Origin: Onion yellows phytoplasma OY-M | GTDB lineage: Bacteria; Bacillota_I; Bacilli_A; Acholeplasmatales; Acholeplasmataceae | NCBI GenBank assembly: GCA_000009845.1 | Contig: AP006628.2 | Coordinates: 1 to 64,000, forward strand | Length of the DNA stretch: 64,000 bases | Reading direction: 5' to 3' | Shown here: one piece after another, positions 10,428-19,043 of the stretch | Layout: the number at the start of each line of letters is the position of its first letter | How positions within the stretch are numbered: the first letter of the stretch is position 1 | Position numbers and translations under genes: made by a program | Notes under the pieces: model-generated | What the model was told of the DNA's origin: nothing | What the model saw: the letters and a program-made list of their open reading frames with translations, nothing else | Databases searched by the model: none

Positions 10428-11675
10428 TTGAAAATAGGAATTTTTACCGATTCATATAAACCTTTAATTAGTGGTGTTGTTGTTTCTTGTGATTCTCTAA
10501 GAGAAGGTTTGGAAGCTTTGGGACATGAAGTCTATATTATTACAACTAACTGTCCAAAAGTCAAACAAGAAAAAGATTCTCGCGTAATAAGAATTAAAGG
10601 AATGCCATTGCCTTTTAAAATTTTTAAAGATTATCGTTGGGTTTTAAGTTATAAAAAACATCTTTTTAAAATCAAAGCCCTTAATTTAGATGTAATTCAT
10701 GTTCATACTGAATTTGGGGTAGGTTCTTTAGGACTTTTAGCTAAACAAAAATTAAATTTGCCTTTAGTTTATACAACACACACAATGTATGTTGCCTTTT
10801 TTGATACTCAAAAATCTTTTATTGTTAAATGTTTTAAAAAACCCATTTTAAAATATGTAGACTATCTTTTTACTAAATTTATTTTTAATAGTGATGTCAA
10901 TATTTTACCTACTAAAAAAGTGTTGTATTTTTTAGAAAATCGCTATTCTAATAAAGTTAATGATACTTCTAAAATCAATTATCAAATTGTTCCAACAGGT
11001 TTTAATTTAGAAAAATTTTATTGTCACAATCATTCACCAGAAAAAGTTTTTTCATTAAAACAACAATTAGGACTTAAAGATTCATTTGTATGTCTTTATG
11101 TAGGAAGAATATCTGCTGAAAAAGAAATTGATTATTTGATGGATGCTTTTACTTCTTTTCACCTTCAAAATCCCAAAAGTAAATTTTTAATTATTGGTGA
11201 TGGACCTGAAAGAAAAAATTTAGAAAAAAAAGCCAAAAAACTTAATTTAGATGATAAAATCATTTTTTTAGGATTTGTTGCTTATGATAAGTTAGGAATT
11301 TATTATCAATTAGGAAATGTCTTTATTAATGCATCTTTATTTGAAACTCAAGGACTTACATATATTGAAGCACTAGCTGCTTCTTTGCCTTGTGTAGTGC
11401 GTTTTGATCAAGCATTAGAAGGAGTAATTAAACATGAACAAAATGGATTTTTTTATCATAACCAAGAACAATTAATTACAATTCTTACTTCCTTATATCA
11501 AAATCCAGATAATTTTAAACAATTATCATATCAAGCTCAAAAATCAGTTAATTTATATACTCAAAAGACTTTTGTAACTAATGTTTTAGAAGTTTATAAT
11601 CAAGCTATTGATAATCATAAATTAAAAAAACAAAAATTAATTCAACATCAAAAAGAAACTTCAGATAAGATTTAA
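10428..11675 (+). CDS. GT4 glycosyltransferase, probable diacylglycerol glucosyltransferase
   Basis: Transfers a sugar from a nucleotide donor; in Acholeplasma the closest characterised type glucosylates diacylglycerol in the membrane. The 415-residue protein starts at TTG preceded by AAGGAGG at about 10411-10417. It shows GIFTDSYKPLISGVVVS at the N-terminus, VPTGFNLEKFY, the donor-domain start YVGRISAEKEI, the GDGPERKNL segment and the EX7E motif in FETQGLTYIEALAAS, all typical of GT4. It is a tandem paralogue of the broken gene upstream (roughly half identical by eye). With that gene damaged, this copy may be the only active member here. Confidence 0.85.
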   Translation: MKIGIFTDSYKPLISGVVVSCDSLREGLEALGHEVYIITTNCPKVKQEKDSRVIRIKGMPLPFKIFKDYRWVLSYKKHLFKIKALNLDVIHVHTEFGVGSLGLLAKQKLNLPLVYTTHTMYVAFFDTQKSFIVKCFKKPILKYVDYLFTKFIFNSDVNILPTKKVLYFLENRYSNKVNDTSKINYQIVPTGFNLEKFYCHNHSPEKVFSLKQQLGLKDSFVCLYVGRISAEKEIDYLMDAFTSFHLQNPKSKFLIIGDGPERKNLEKKAKKLNLDDKIIFLGFVAYDKLGIYYQLGNVFINASLFETQGLTYIEALAASLPCVVRFDQALEGVIKHEQNGFFYHNQEQLITILTSLYQNPDNFKQLSYQAQKSVNLYTQKTFVTNVLEVYNQAIDNHKLKKQKLIQHQKETSDKI

Positions 11676-11689
11676 TTATAAAGAACAAA

Positions 11690-11732
11690 AAAAGATCAAA
11701 TTATTTATTTTTAATAAGTAATTTAATCTTTT
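11690..11732 (+). terminator. Long hairpin after the glycosyltransferase gene
   Basis: Twenty bases from 11690 (AAAAGATC...) pair with 11713-11732 (...ATCTTTT), with one C/A mismatch and a T/G pair and a 3-base loop. It lies 15 bp after the stop codon. Confidence 0.7.
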
Positions 11733-11768
11733 AATATTTTATTTATTATGATGTTATTTTGAAAGTTT

Positions 11769-11924
11769 TCAAAAAATTATTTTACTATTTTGAGAATCTA
11801 AATATATTTCTACTAATTGAGATACAATAAAAACACTTATCCAAAACCATTTTTTATTTGATAAAGGTATTTTATCATACCAATTTTCTTTATAAGTTCC
11901 TTTTGTTTTTATTTTTGAATACAC
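11769..11924 (-). CDS. Small hypothetical protein or gene remnant
   Basis: A 51-residue frame on the minus strand, starting at GTG at 11924, reads through one hydrophobic helix (WFWISVFIVSQLVEIYL) near its C-terminus, preceded by KTKGTYKENWYDKIPL. The composition looks coding, but there is no clear ribosome binding site and the N-terminus may be missing, so it may be the tail of a lost membrane protein. The rest of the 11733-12120 gap shows nothing else that I can support. Confidence 0.3.
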   Translation of the reverse strand: MYSKIKTKGTYKENWYDKIPLSNKKWFWISVFIVSQLVEIYLDSQNSKIIF

Positions 11925-12100
11925 TTTTATTTTAACTAAAAAAAACACTTAATAAAACAACAAATTATTTATTTTTCATCAATTTTATTCACATCTTATT
12001 TCATTTTTACAAAAATTCCCAACTTTAAAATTACTTTTTTTATTTTTTTATTACCTTATCCAACTAAAAAACCTATAAATATTAAAGTTTTGTCATCTAA

Positions 12101-12131
12101 TTAACTCAAAAAAATATTTTTTTGTTATAAT
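12101..12131 (+). promoter_or_regulatory. Probable promoter of the rpsF operon
   Basis: A TATAAT -10 box lies at 12126-12131, with TTAACT at 12101-12106 as a weak -35 box (19-bp spacer). It sits about 90 bp upstream of rpsF, in front of a structured leader. Confidence 0.55.
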
Positions 12132-12168
12132 ATTAATGTCTTATAAATTATAAAATAAAATGCTTATT

Positions 12169-12213
12169 CCTTGTCTTTACAATTTAGAGATAAAGACCGC
12201 GTAGGCCATAAGG
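12169..12213 (+). promoter_or_regulatory. Candidate S6:S18 ribosomal leader RNA motif
   Basis: GTCTTTA (12173-12179) pairs with TAAAGAC (12191-12197), and CCTT (12169-12172) can pair with AAGG (12210-12213) that forms part of the rpsF ribosome binding site. A CCG (12197-12199) sits at the junction, as in the known bacterial S6:S18 autoregulatory motif, where it imitates the 16S rRNA binding site of the S6-S18 pair. The position, directly before rpsF in an operon that also holds rpsR, is exactly that expected. Covariation was not tested. Confidence 0.55.
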
Positions 12214-12221
12214 AGAAAAAA

Positions 12222-12509
12222 ATGAAAAAATACGAAATAATGTATATTTTACGCCCCAATTTAGACAGCAAAGACGTTAAAAAAATTAATGACACTTTGC
12301 AAAATGTTTTTTTACAAGCCCCAAATCAAATTTTGGAACAAAACGAAATAGGATTAAAAGACCTAGCTTATCTTATTGATAATCATAAAAAAGGATATTA
12401 CAATTGGTTAATGGTAAAAGCAGATAATGATGCTGTTTTAGAATTTAATCGTATTGTTAAAATTACTGAAGAAATTATTAGATTTATCTTTATCAAAGAT
12501 AAAGAATAA
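12222..12509 (+). CDS. rpsF: Ribosomal protein S6
   Basis: Small-subunit protein that binds 16S rRNA as a heterodimer with S18. Starting at the ATG preceded by AAGGAG at 12210-12215 gives 95 residues, the usual length; a frame opening further upstream (12171) would run through the leader structure and is rejected. The KYEIMYILRPNLD start and YNWLMVKADNDAVLEFNRIVKI match S6. It is the first gene of the conserved rpsF-ssb-rpsR operon. Confidence 0.95.
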   Translation: MKKYEIMYILRPNLDSKDVKKINDTLQNVFLQAPNQILEQNEIGLKDLAYLIDNHKKGYYNWLMVKADNDAVLEFNRIVKITEEIIRFIFIKDKE

Positions 12510-12523
12510 GGAGTTTAATTCAT

Positions 12524-12868
12524 ATGATTAATAAAGTTATTTTAGTAGGTCGCATTACCAAAGACCCAGAACTAAAAAATACTAATAGTGGTACTTATGT
12601 TGTTAAATTTACTTTGGCAGTTAATAGAATTGTAAGTGCTTCTAGCGAAAAAAAAACTGATTTTATCAATTGTACTGTTTTTGGTAAACAAGCTGAAAAT
12701 TTAGAAAAATATATTTCTAAAGGTGCTTTAATAGGTGTTGAAGGAAACATTAGAGTAGAAACTTGGGAAAAAGACGGTGTAACTAATTGGCAAACTAGTG
12801 TTGTTTGTAACAATGTCCAATTCTTAGAATCTAAAAAAAATCCTGATAATGCTTATGACAATTTCTAA
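12524..12868 (+). CDS. ssb: Single-stranded DNA-binding protein
   Basis: Protects and organises single-stranded DNA in replication and repair. The 114 residues form an OB fold: MINKVILVGRITKDPEL, FTLAVNR, DFINCTVFGKQAENLEKYISKG, and VEGNIRVETWEKDG. The acidic C-terminal tail ends DNAYDNF, a shortened relative of the DDDIPF tip that recruits partners. It lies 14 bp after rpsF with its own AAGGAG. A second, divergent ssb is present in the mobile-unit region at 53544. Confidence 0.95.
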   Translation: MINKVILVGRITKDPELKNTNSGTYVVKFTLAVNRIVSASSEKKTDFINCTVFGKQAENLEKYISKGALIGVEGNIRVETWEKDGVTNWQTSVVCNNVQFLESKKNPDNAYDNF

Positions 12869-13005
12869 AATTAAAAACAATTCTTAAATTAACTGATATA
12901 AAATAATAAACAAATATCACAATCAAATCTTAAAACAAAAACATTAAATACAAGCGAACCAAACCAAACAACAATAAATATTTTCAATTTCAAAAGGAGC
13001 TACAA

Positions 13006-13245
13006 ATGAAATTCAACAATAAAAAAAATACTTTTAAAAAACGTCGCAAAGTTTGTTTTTTTACTGAAAACAAAGTAACTAAAATTGATTTTAAAGACAT
13101 AGAACTTTTACAAAGATTTATTACTGACCGTGGAAGAATTCTTTCTAGAAGAGTAACAAATACTTCTGCTAAATGGCAACGTCAATTGGCAATTGCTATT
13201 AAAAGAGCTCGCCATATGGCTTTAATTCCTTTTATCCAACAATAA
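13006..13245 (+). CDS. rpsR: Ribosomal protein S18
   Basis: Partner of S6 in the small ribosomal subunit platform. The 79-residue protein has the family core [49 protein letters not shown] good AAAGGAG precedes the ATG. It follows ssb after 137 bp and is closed by a terminator. Confidence 0.96.
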   Translation: MKFNNKKNTFKKRRKVCFFTENKVTKIDFKDIELLQRFITDRGRILSRRVTNTSAKWQRQLAIAIKRARHMALIPFIQQ

Positions 13246-13273
13246 AAACAGGTGTTGCATCCTGTTTTTTTTA
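13246..13273 (+). terminator. Terminator after rpsR
   Basis: AAACAGG, a short loop and CCTGTTTTTTTT form a hairpin with a T tail immediately after the rpsR stop codon, ending the ribosomal operon. Confidence 0.8.
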
Positions 13274-13339
13274 TTAATTGCAAATATTAAAAACCAAATT
13301 TATCTAATTATTTAAATGCAAATGAGGGCAAAAAAAATT

Positions 13340-15889
13340 ATGTTTTCTAAAAATAAACATAACACAAAATTTATTGTAATTGCTTGTGTAATTGTTGTTT
13401 TAATTTTAATTCTTTTTTGTTTGGATTTCCAAAATATCCAAGAAATTATCGAAACAATTAATCAATTAACCAACAATCAAAACCCAAGCCAAAATACTGC
13501 CAGCGAAATGAGTGGTATGCGTCGTAAAATCATTTTTTTCATTTTTAACTTTTTTGGAAAAATCATTTTAGCATCCTTTGTTATCAGTTTTTTGCTTCAC
13601 ATTAAAAAAAACGCCCAAATTAAAAGATTAAAAAACAAACTTTCTTTATGGTCTAAATTATCTTTTCACGTAAGTCAAATTGGAGAAGAAGTACTTAACG
13701 AACTTCCTATTGGTATTGTTTTAATTGATATTTCTAGTCAAGAAATTCAGTGGCTCAATCCTTACGCCAGTTTTATTTTGAAAAATCCTGAAATCAATTC
13801 GCCCTTAGCTCAAATTAATGAAAATATGGCACAACTAATAAGCACTTCTGATGCAATCCCCAAAACTATTATCACTTTGGAAAACAAAAAATTTGAATGT
13901 TTTTATAAAAAAGATTTAAATGTTTTTTACTTGTTTGATGCTACCGAAAAAGAACAAATCAAACATTTATTTTTACAAAAAACCTTAGCTCTTGCCATGA
14001 TTACTTTTGATAATTTAGCAGAATCCTTAATTCGTTATGATCTTTCAGAACAATCACAAATACAAGGTGAATATTTAAGTGCTTTATCTGATTACATTGA
14101 ACCTTATGAAGGTTATTTAAAACAATTGATAGACGACCGTTTTTTACTTCTTCTTAACCGCCAAAACTTAGATAAAATGTTAGAAAATAAATTTATTATT
14201 TTGGATACCATCCGCAACATTTCTTACAAATATCAATTAAAAGTTACTCTTTCTATGGGAATTGCTTGTTGGAATTTGTCATATGAAAAACTGGCTACCT
14301 ACAGTCAAAATGCAATTGAATTAGCCCAAAAAAGGGGTGGCGATCAAGTAGTTGTTAATATTGAAAATGAAAAAATTAAATATTTTGGTGCCAAAATTGC
14401 TTCTTTAAGTAAACAATCCAAAGTTCATGCCCGTATTAATGCCCAAAATTTGGTCGATATTTTGAAAAAACACCCCCATTGTTTTATCATGGGACACACT
14501 CACACCGACCTTGACGCTTTGGGTTCTGTCATTGCTTTTTACAAAATTGCAACCACTATCCATCCTGAAAGCAACAATTATATTATCCTTGATGAAGAAA
14601 AATTAGACAAAAGCCTCATTCCTGTTTATAATCAATTAATTAAAACTGAGGCAAAAACATCTCTAAATATTATTACAACCCAACAAGCCTCCAAAATGAT
14701 TAAAGACAATTCCTTAATTGCAGTTTTGGATACTCAAACTAAAGATATGGTAAATAGTCCCGAACTTTTGTCACTAACGTCCAATGTTGTAGTTGTTGAT
14801 CACCACCGCGCTACCGAAGAAATTATTCCTTCTATTTTTTCTTACGTCGAATCATCTGCTTCTTCAACTGTTGAATTGCTTGTTGAAGTTATGGGATTTT
14901 TGGAAAAAGAAGTCCACATTACTGCTTTTGAAGCAAGCATTATGTATGCAGGTATTTTAATTGATACTAACGCTTTTATTTATCGTACAAGTTCTAGAAC
15001 TTTTGAAGTAGCTTCCAAATTAAAAGATTTAGGCGCTGATGCAATTGAGGTTAAAAGTTGGTTACGTAAAGACTTTGATAAAGTTTTGGAAATTAATAAA
15101 CTGATTTCTGAAATGGAAATTTTTATGGATAGATTTGCTATTATTCAAAGTTCTGAAATTTATGAAAATCGTTCTTTTTTAGCTCAAGTGGCAGAAGGTG
15201 TTCTAAACATTCGCAACGTTGATGCTGCCTTTATGATAGCTCAAATAGCAGATAATAAAATAGCAATTAGTGCTCGTTCTTACAATGAAATTAACGTTCA
15301 AACTATCATGGAACAAATGGAAGGTGGAGGACATCTCAATAGCGCTGCTACTCAATTAGAAGGAACTAATATCAAAACAGTTACAGACACTTTAAAACAT
15401 TTTTTAAAATTAGAATATGAAAAAGGTGAAAAGAATATGGAAATTATTTTGTTAACTGACATTCCTAATAAAGGAAAAAAACACGAAATTATTAAAGTTA
15501 ATAATGGTTATGGCAATTTTTTAATTCAAAATAAAAAAGCTCTTTTAGCAGACAAAACCAATTTAGCTGCAATTAAACAATCCCAAATGTTAGAACAAGA
15601 ACAAAAACGTAATCACGAACTTTTAATGCATAAATTAAAACAAGAAATTGATGACAAAAAAATTACTCTAGATATTCAATTAGGACCTAAAGGAAAAATT
15701 TATGGAAAAATTACTCTCAAACAAATTGCTGAAGAATTTTTAAAAGTTCATAATATTACTCTTGACCGCAAAAAAATATCTTTAGAAGGCGAAATCATTG
15801 CTATTGGTATTTATCCTGTTGATGTTTTTCTAACTGATCAAATTAAGGCTACTTTTTTCCTTAATGTGACTGAAAGAAAAAGCAAATGA
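13340..15889 (+). CDS. gdpP-rplI: Fused cyclic-di-AMP phosphodiesterase GdpP and ribosomal protein L9
   Basis: Residues 1-707 match GdpP/YybT, which degrades cyclic-di-AMP: two N-terminal membrane helices, a PAS-like segment, a degenerate GGDEF domain, the DHH phosphoesterase domain (HTHTDLDALGS near residue 386, VVDHHR near 487) and DHHA1 (GGGH near 661). From residue 700 the same frame continues as a complete ribosomal protein L9 (MEIILLTDIPNKGKKHEI, NGYGNFLIQNKKAL). The start at 13340 is chosen because GAGGG lies 11 bp upstream. An internal ATG at 15437 (codon 700 from this start) is preceded by AAAGGTGA, so L9 may also be made separately. The order gdpP-rplI-dnaB matches Firmicutes, where the first two genes are separate. 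Confidence 0.92.
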   Translation: MFSKNKHNTKFIVIACVIVVLILILFCLDFQNIQEIIETINQLTNNQNPSQNTASEMSGMRRKIIFFIFNFFGKIILASFVISFLLHIKKNAQIKRLKNKLSLWSKLSFHVSQIGEEVLNELPIGIVLIDISSQEIQWLNPYASFILKNPEINSPLAQINENMAQLISTSDAIPKTIITLENKKFECFYKKDLNVFYLFDATEKEQIKHLFLQKTLALAMITFDNLAESLIRYDLSEQSQIQGEYLSALSDYIEPYEGYLKQLIDDRFLLLLNRQNLDKMLENKFIILDTIRNISYKYQLKVTLSMGIACWNLSYEKLATYSQNAIELAQKRGGDQVVVNIENEKIKYFGAKIASLSKQSKVHARINAQNLVDILKKHPHCFIMGHTHTDLDALGSVIAFYKIATTIHPESNNYIILDEEKLDKSLIPVYNQLIKTEAKTSLNIITTQQASKMIKDNSLIAVLDTQTKDMVNSPELLSLTSNVVVVDHHRATEEIIPSIFSYVESSASSTVELLVEVMGFLEKEVHITAFEASIMYAGILIDTNAFIYRTSSRTFEVASKLKDLGADAIEVKSWLRKDFDKVLEINKLISEMEIFMDRFAIIQSSEIYENRSFLAQVAEGVLNIRNVDAAFMIAQIADNKIAISARSYNEINVQTIMEQMEGGGHLNSAATQLEGTNIKTVTDTLKHFLKLEYEKGEKNMEIILLTDIPNKGKKHEIIKVNNGYGNFLIQNKKALLADKTNLAAIKQSQMLEQEQKRNHELLMHKLKQEIDDKKITLDIQLGPKGKIYGKITLKQIAEEFLKVHNITLDRKKISLEGEIIAIGIYPVDVFLTDQIKATFFLNVTERKSK

Positions 15890-17229
15890 CCAATTATTCT
15901 AAAAATACTCCTTCAAGTCCTGAAGCAGAACGTGCTTTGTTAGGAGCTTTACTTTTAAACCCTGAAAAAATAGCTTTTACCTTAGATATGATTGCAGAAA
16001 CTGACTTTTACAGCTCTCATCACCAACATATTTTTAGAGCAATGAAAACTTTGCATGAAACTAACAAACAAATTGATTATTCTTCAGTAAGTGCTATTTT
16101 AGACAATGAAAAATTATTACAACAAATAGGAAATATCGATTATTTAAATGAATTATCTGATTTGATGCCTTCTACTCAACATATAGAAACCTATATTGAT
16201 TTAATTAAGGAAACTGCTTTAAAAAGAGAAATTATCGAAACTGTCACTTCATTAGCACAAAAAGGATACGAAAACATTGATGTCCAAGAATATTTGGATT
16301 TTTCAGAAGAAAAAATCTTTAATTTAACTAAAAACAAAAAAACCAGTGAATTATTAAAATTAAAAATTTTGTTAAAAGACACTAAAGAAAAAAATATTCT
16401 TGCCAAACGCCATAAAGATTTAGTAGGTCTTTCCACTGGATATGATAATCTCAACAATATTACTTTAGGATTTAAGCCCGAAGAATTTATTATTTTAGCT
16501 GCTCGTCCTTCCATGGGAAAAAGTACTTTTATGCTTAATTTAGCTCTCAGAATTGCAAATCCCAAACACAATTCTCAATCCCCTCATATTGCTATTTTTA
16601 GTTTAGAAATGTCAAATGAACAATTAGCTATGCGCATGTTAAGCGCTCAATCAAAAATACAGCACAAAAAAATTCAATTGGGTAACACAAACAGAGAAGA
16701 AAAATTTTTGTTAGAAATATCAATGGAAAAAATGGATGATCTAAATATTTATTTTGATGATTCAGCTACAGTAAATATTTTAGATATTAAAGCTAAATGT
16801 CGCAAACTTAAAAGTCAAAACAAACTTGATATTGTAATGATAGATTATTTGCAACTTATCCGCAAAACTAATAAACACAACCGTCAAGAAGAAGTAGCAG
16901 AAATTTCTCAAAGTTTAAAACAAATGGCACGTGAATTAAAAATTCCTGTTATTGCCCTTTCACAATTATCAAGGGATGTAGAAAAAAGAGAAGACAAACG
17001 TCCCATTTTGGCTGACCTCAGAGATTCAGGTTCAATTGAACAAGACGCCGATATTGTAATGTTTTTGTACCGAGAAGGTTATTATGAAAAGGACAAAAAA
17101 CCCGATTCTTCTGGACACACCCAAGTTATTATTGCCAAAAATCGTCAAGGATCAATTGGTATTAGAGAATTTTTACTTGATTTTGATCATATGTTTTTTT
17201 CAGAAATCGAACCTAATATAAATGAATAA
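15886..17229 (+). CDS. dnaB: Replicative DNA helicase
   Basis: Hexameric 5'-3' helicase that drives the replication fork. The 447-residue protein has the N-terminal DnaB domain (SPEAERALLGALLLNPEK), the RecA-like domain with Walker A ARPSMGKST at about residues 205-213, Walker B IVMIDYLQLI near 316-325, LSQLSRDVEKREDKRP and DLRDSGSIEQDADIVMFLYRE. Its ATG overlaps the stop codon of gdpP-rplI by four bases (ATGA), implying translational coupling. Confidence 0.96.
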   Translation: MTNYSKNTPSSPEAERALLGALLLNPEKIAFTLDMIAETDFYSSHHQHIFRAMKTLHETNKQIDYSSVSAILDNEKLLQQIGNIDYLNELSDLMPSTQHIETYIDLIKETALKREIIETVTSLAQKGYENIDVQEYLDFSEEKIFNLTKNKKTSELLKLKILLKDTKEKNILAKRHKDLVGLSTGYDNLNNITLGFKPEEFIILAARPSMGKSTFMLNLALRIANPKHNSQSPHIAIFSLEMSNEQLAMRMLSAQSKIQHKKIQLGNTNREEKFLLEISMEKMDDLNIYFDDSATVNILDIKAKCRKLKSQNKLDIVMIDYLQLIRKTNKHNRQEEVAEISQSLKQMARELKIPVIALSQLSRDVEKREDKRPILADLRDSGSIEQDADIVMFLYREGYYEKDKKPDSSGHTQVIIAKNRQGSIGIREFLLDFDHMFFSEIEPNINE

Positions 17230-17299
17230 AAAAGCATTTTGATTGATTAAAATATTTTTTTAACCCCCCATTCTTTTTTAAAAAAACAAAGAGGTAAAT

Positions 17300-18355
17300 A
17301 TGCTTGACAGATTAAAAATAATAAAACAAAAATATCAAGATTTACAAAAACTTTTGTTAAACGAACAAAACATAAACCAAAAAATTGACATTTTAAAAAA
17401 TTTATCAAAATTAGAACCCACAGTAGAACTTTTTAACCGATACTTAAATTTAGAAACCGAATTTACTCAAATACAGACCATTTTAAAAACCCAACAAGAT
17501 CAAGAATTATTGCTTTTAGCACACCAAGAAAAAGATACTATTTTGTCAGAAAAAAAAACTACCTTAGATCAATTAAAAATTTTGCTCTTACCCCAAGATC
17601 CTTTTGATAAAAAAAATGTTGTCTTAGAAATTAAAGGTGCATCTGGTGGCAACGAAGCGAATCTTTTTGCAGCTGATTTATTACGAACCTATGTTAAATA
17701 CGCCGAAAGCAAAAAATGGAAAGTCGAAATCCTCAATCTAAATCCCAGCATTAAAGGCGGTCTTTCTTCCGTAGAACTTTTAATTTCTGGAAAAAATATT
17801 TATTCTTTTTTAAAGTATGAATCAGGTGTGCATCGCGTCCAACGTGTTCCTGCTACCGAAGCCCAAGGGCGAATTCACACTTCTACTGCTGTTGTTTTGG
17901 TAGTTCCCGAAGCAGAAGAATTAGAATTAAAAATTGATTGGCATGACATTCGCACCGACACTTTTAATTCTAGCGGACCTGGTGGACAATCAGTAAACAC
18001 TACTAAATCAGCTGTTAGACTTACTCATATACCTTCGGGAATTAGTGTTGCTTGTCAAGAAGGAAAAAGCCAGCACGAAAACAAAGATAAAGCATTTACC
18101 ATTTTAAAAACACGCATTTATAATCAAATGTTAACCGCTAAACAAGAAGAAGAAAACAAACACAGAAAAAATTTAGTAGGAACTGGTGAAAGAAGCGAAA
18201 AAATAAGAACATACAATTACCCCCAAAATCGTATAACAGATCACAGAATTGGACTTACTTTACAAAAATTAGATATTATTATGGAAGGTAAACTCGATTT
18301 AGTTATTGAACCTTTGATTCATGAAGCCCAAAAAGAACAACTTGCCCAAAGTTAG
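17300..18355 (+). CDS. prfA: Peptide chain release factor 1
   Basis: Releases finished proteins at UAA and UAG. The 351-residue protein contains the recognition tripeptide PAT within RVPATEAQGRIHTS at about residues 183-186 and the catalytic GGQ in SSGPGGQSVNTT near 229-231. RBS AGAGG precedes the ATG. In many genomes prmC, which methylates the GGQ glutamine, follows prfA, but here tsaC follows directly. Because RF1 does not read UGA, use of TGA stops implies an RF2 elsewhere. Confidence 0.95.
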   Translation: MLDRLKIIKQKYQDLQKLLLNEQNINQKIDILKNLSKLEPTVELFNRYLNLETEFTQIQTILKTQQDQELLLLAHQEKDTILSEKKTTLDQLKILLLPQDPFDKKNVVLEIKGASGGNEANLFAADLLRTYVKYAESKKWKVEILNLNPSIKGGLSSVELLISGKNIYSFLKYESGVHRVQRVPATEAQGRIHTSTAVVLVVPEAEELELKIDWHDIRTDTFNSSGPGGQSVNTTKSAVRLTHIPSGISVACQEGKSQHENKDKAFTILKTRIYNQMLTAKQEEENKHRKNLVGTGERSEKIRTYNYPQNRITDHRIGLTLQKLDIIMEGKLDLVIEPLIHEAQKEQLAQS

Positions 18356-18447
18356 TTTTGATGCAATTTCTTTTAAAAAACCAAAATAAAAACAATTCAA
18401 TTAAAAAAACCAGTTTAAGATAAATAAAGATAAATAAAGGAATTATT

Positions 18448-19005
18448 GTGAAACCAAAAGATATTATTATTTTTCCAACCGATACAGTTTATGGTATGGG
18501 CGCTAAATTATATGATAAAAAAGGACTCAATTGCATTTATCAAATTAAAAAAAGACCTTTAAATAAAAGTATTGTTGTTTTGTGTGCATCTTTACAACAA
18601 GCAAAAAAATTGGTCCAATTTAGTCCCCAAAGCCTTAAATTAGCTCTGCATTTTTGGCCAGGCCCTTTAACTTTAATTCTGCCTACCACTTTGAAATATT
18701 TTTCTAAAACAAAGGCAAAAACTTTAGGAATAAGAATCCCCAATCATCCTTTAGCTTTGGAAATTTTAAAAAAAAATGGTCCTTTAAAGACCACTTCTGT
18801 TAATCAAAGCAATCATCCTCCACTAAATGATTACCAAACTATTTTTAATATTTATTACAATAAAGTCGCCTTAATTTATCAAAACTATCACCCGATTTTA
18901 AAAATATCTTCAACTATTGTTGATCTAACCACTTTTCAACCAGTTATTTTAAGGCAAGGAACAATTACTCAAGAAGAAATTTTACAAATCTTAAAACCTT
19001 TGTGA
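18448..19005 (+). CDS. tsaC: Threonylcarbamoyl-AMP synthase
   Basis: Makes threonylcarbamoyl-AMP for the universal t6A37 tRNA modification. The 185-residue protein is a single YrdC domain with FPTDTVYGMGA, KKRPLNKSIVVLC, WPGPLTLILP and GIRIPNHPLALEIL. It begins with GTG preceded by AAAGGA. Its length is that of TsaC and not the longer Sua5. It converges with holA. Confidence 0.9.
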   Translation: MKPKDIIIFPTDTVYGMGAKLYDKKGLNCIYQIKKRPLNKSIVVLCASLQQAKKLVQFSPQSLKLALHFWPGPLTLILPTTLKYFSKTKAKTLGIRIPNHPLALEILKKNGPLKTTSVNQSNHPPLNDYQTIFNIYYNKVALIYQNYHPILKISSTIVDLTTFQPVILRQGTITQEEILQILKPL

Positions 19006-19043
19006 CCGTCAAAAAATTGTAAGTTATGTGCTTAGTTTTCAAA

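Noticed and set aside
17225-17262. Weak hairpin after dnaB
   Set aside because: Stem is interrupted by mismatches and lacks a clear T tail, so I do not call a terminator.
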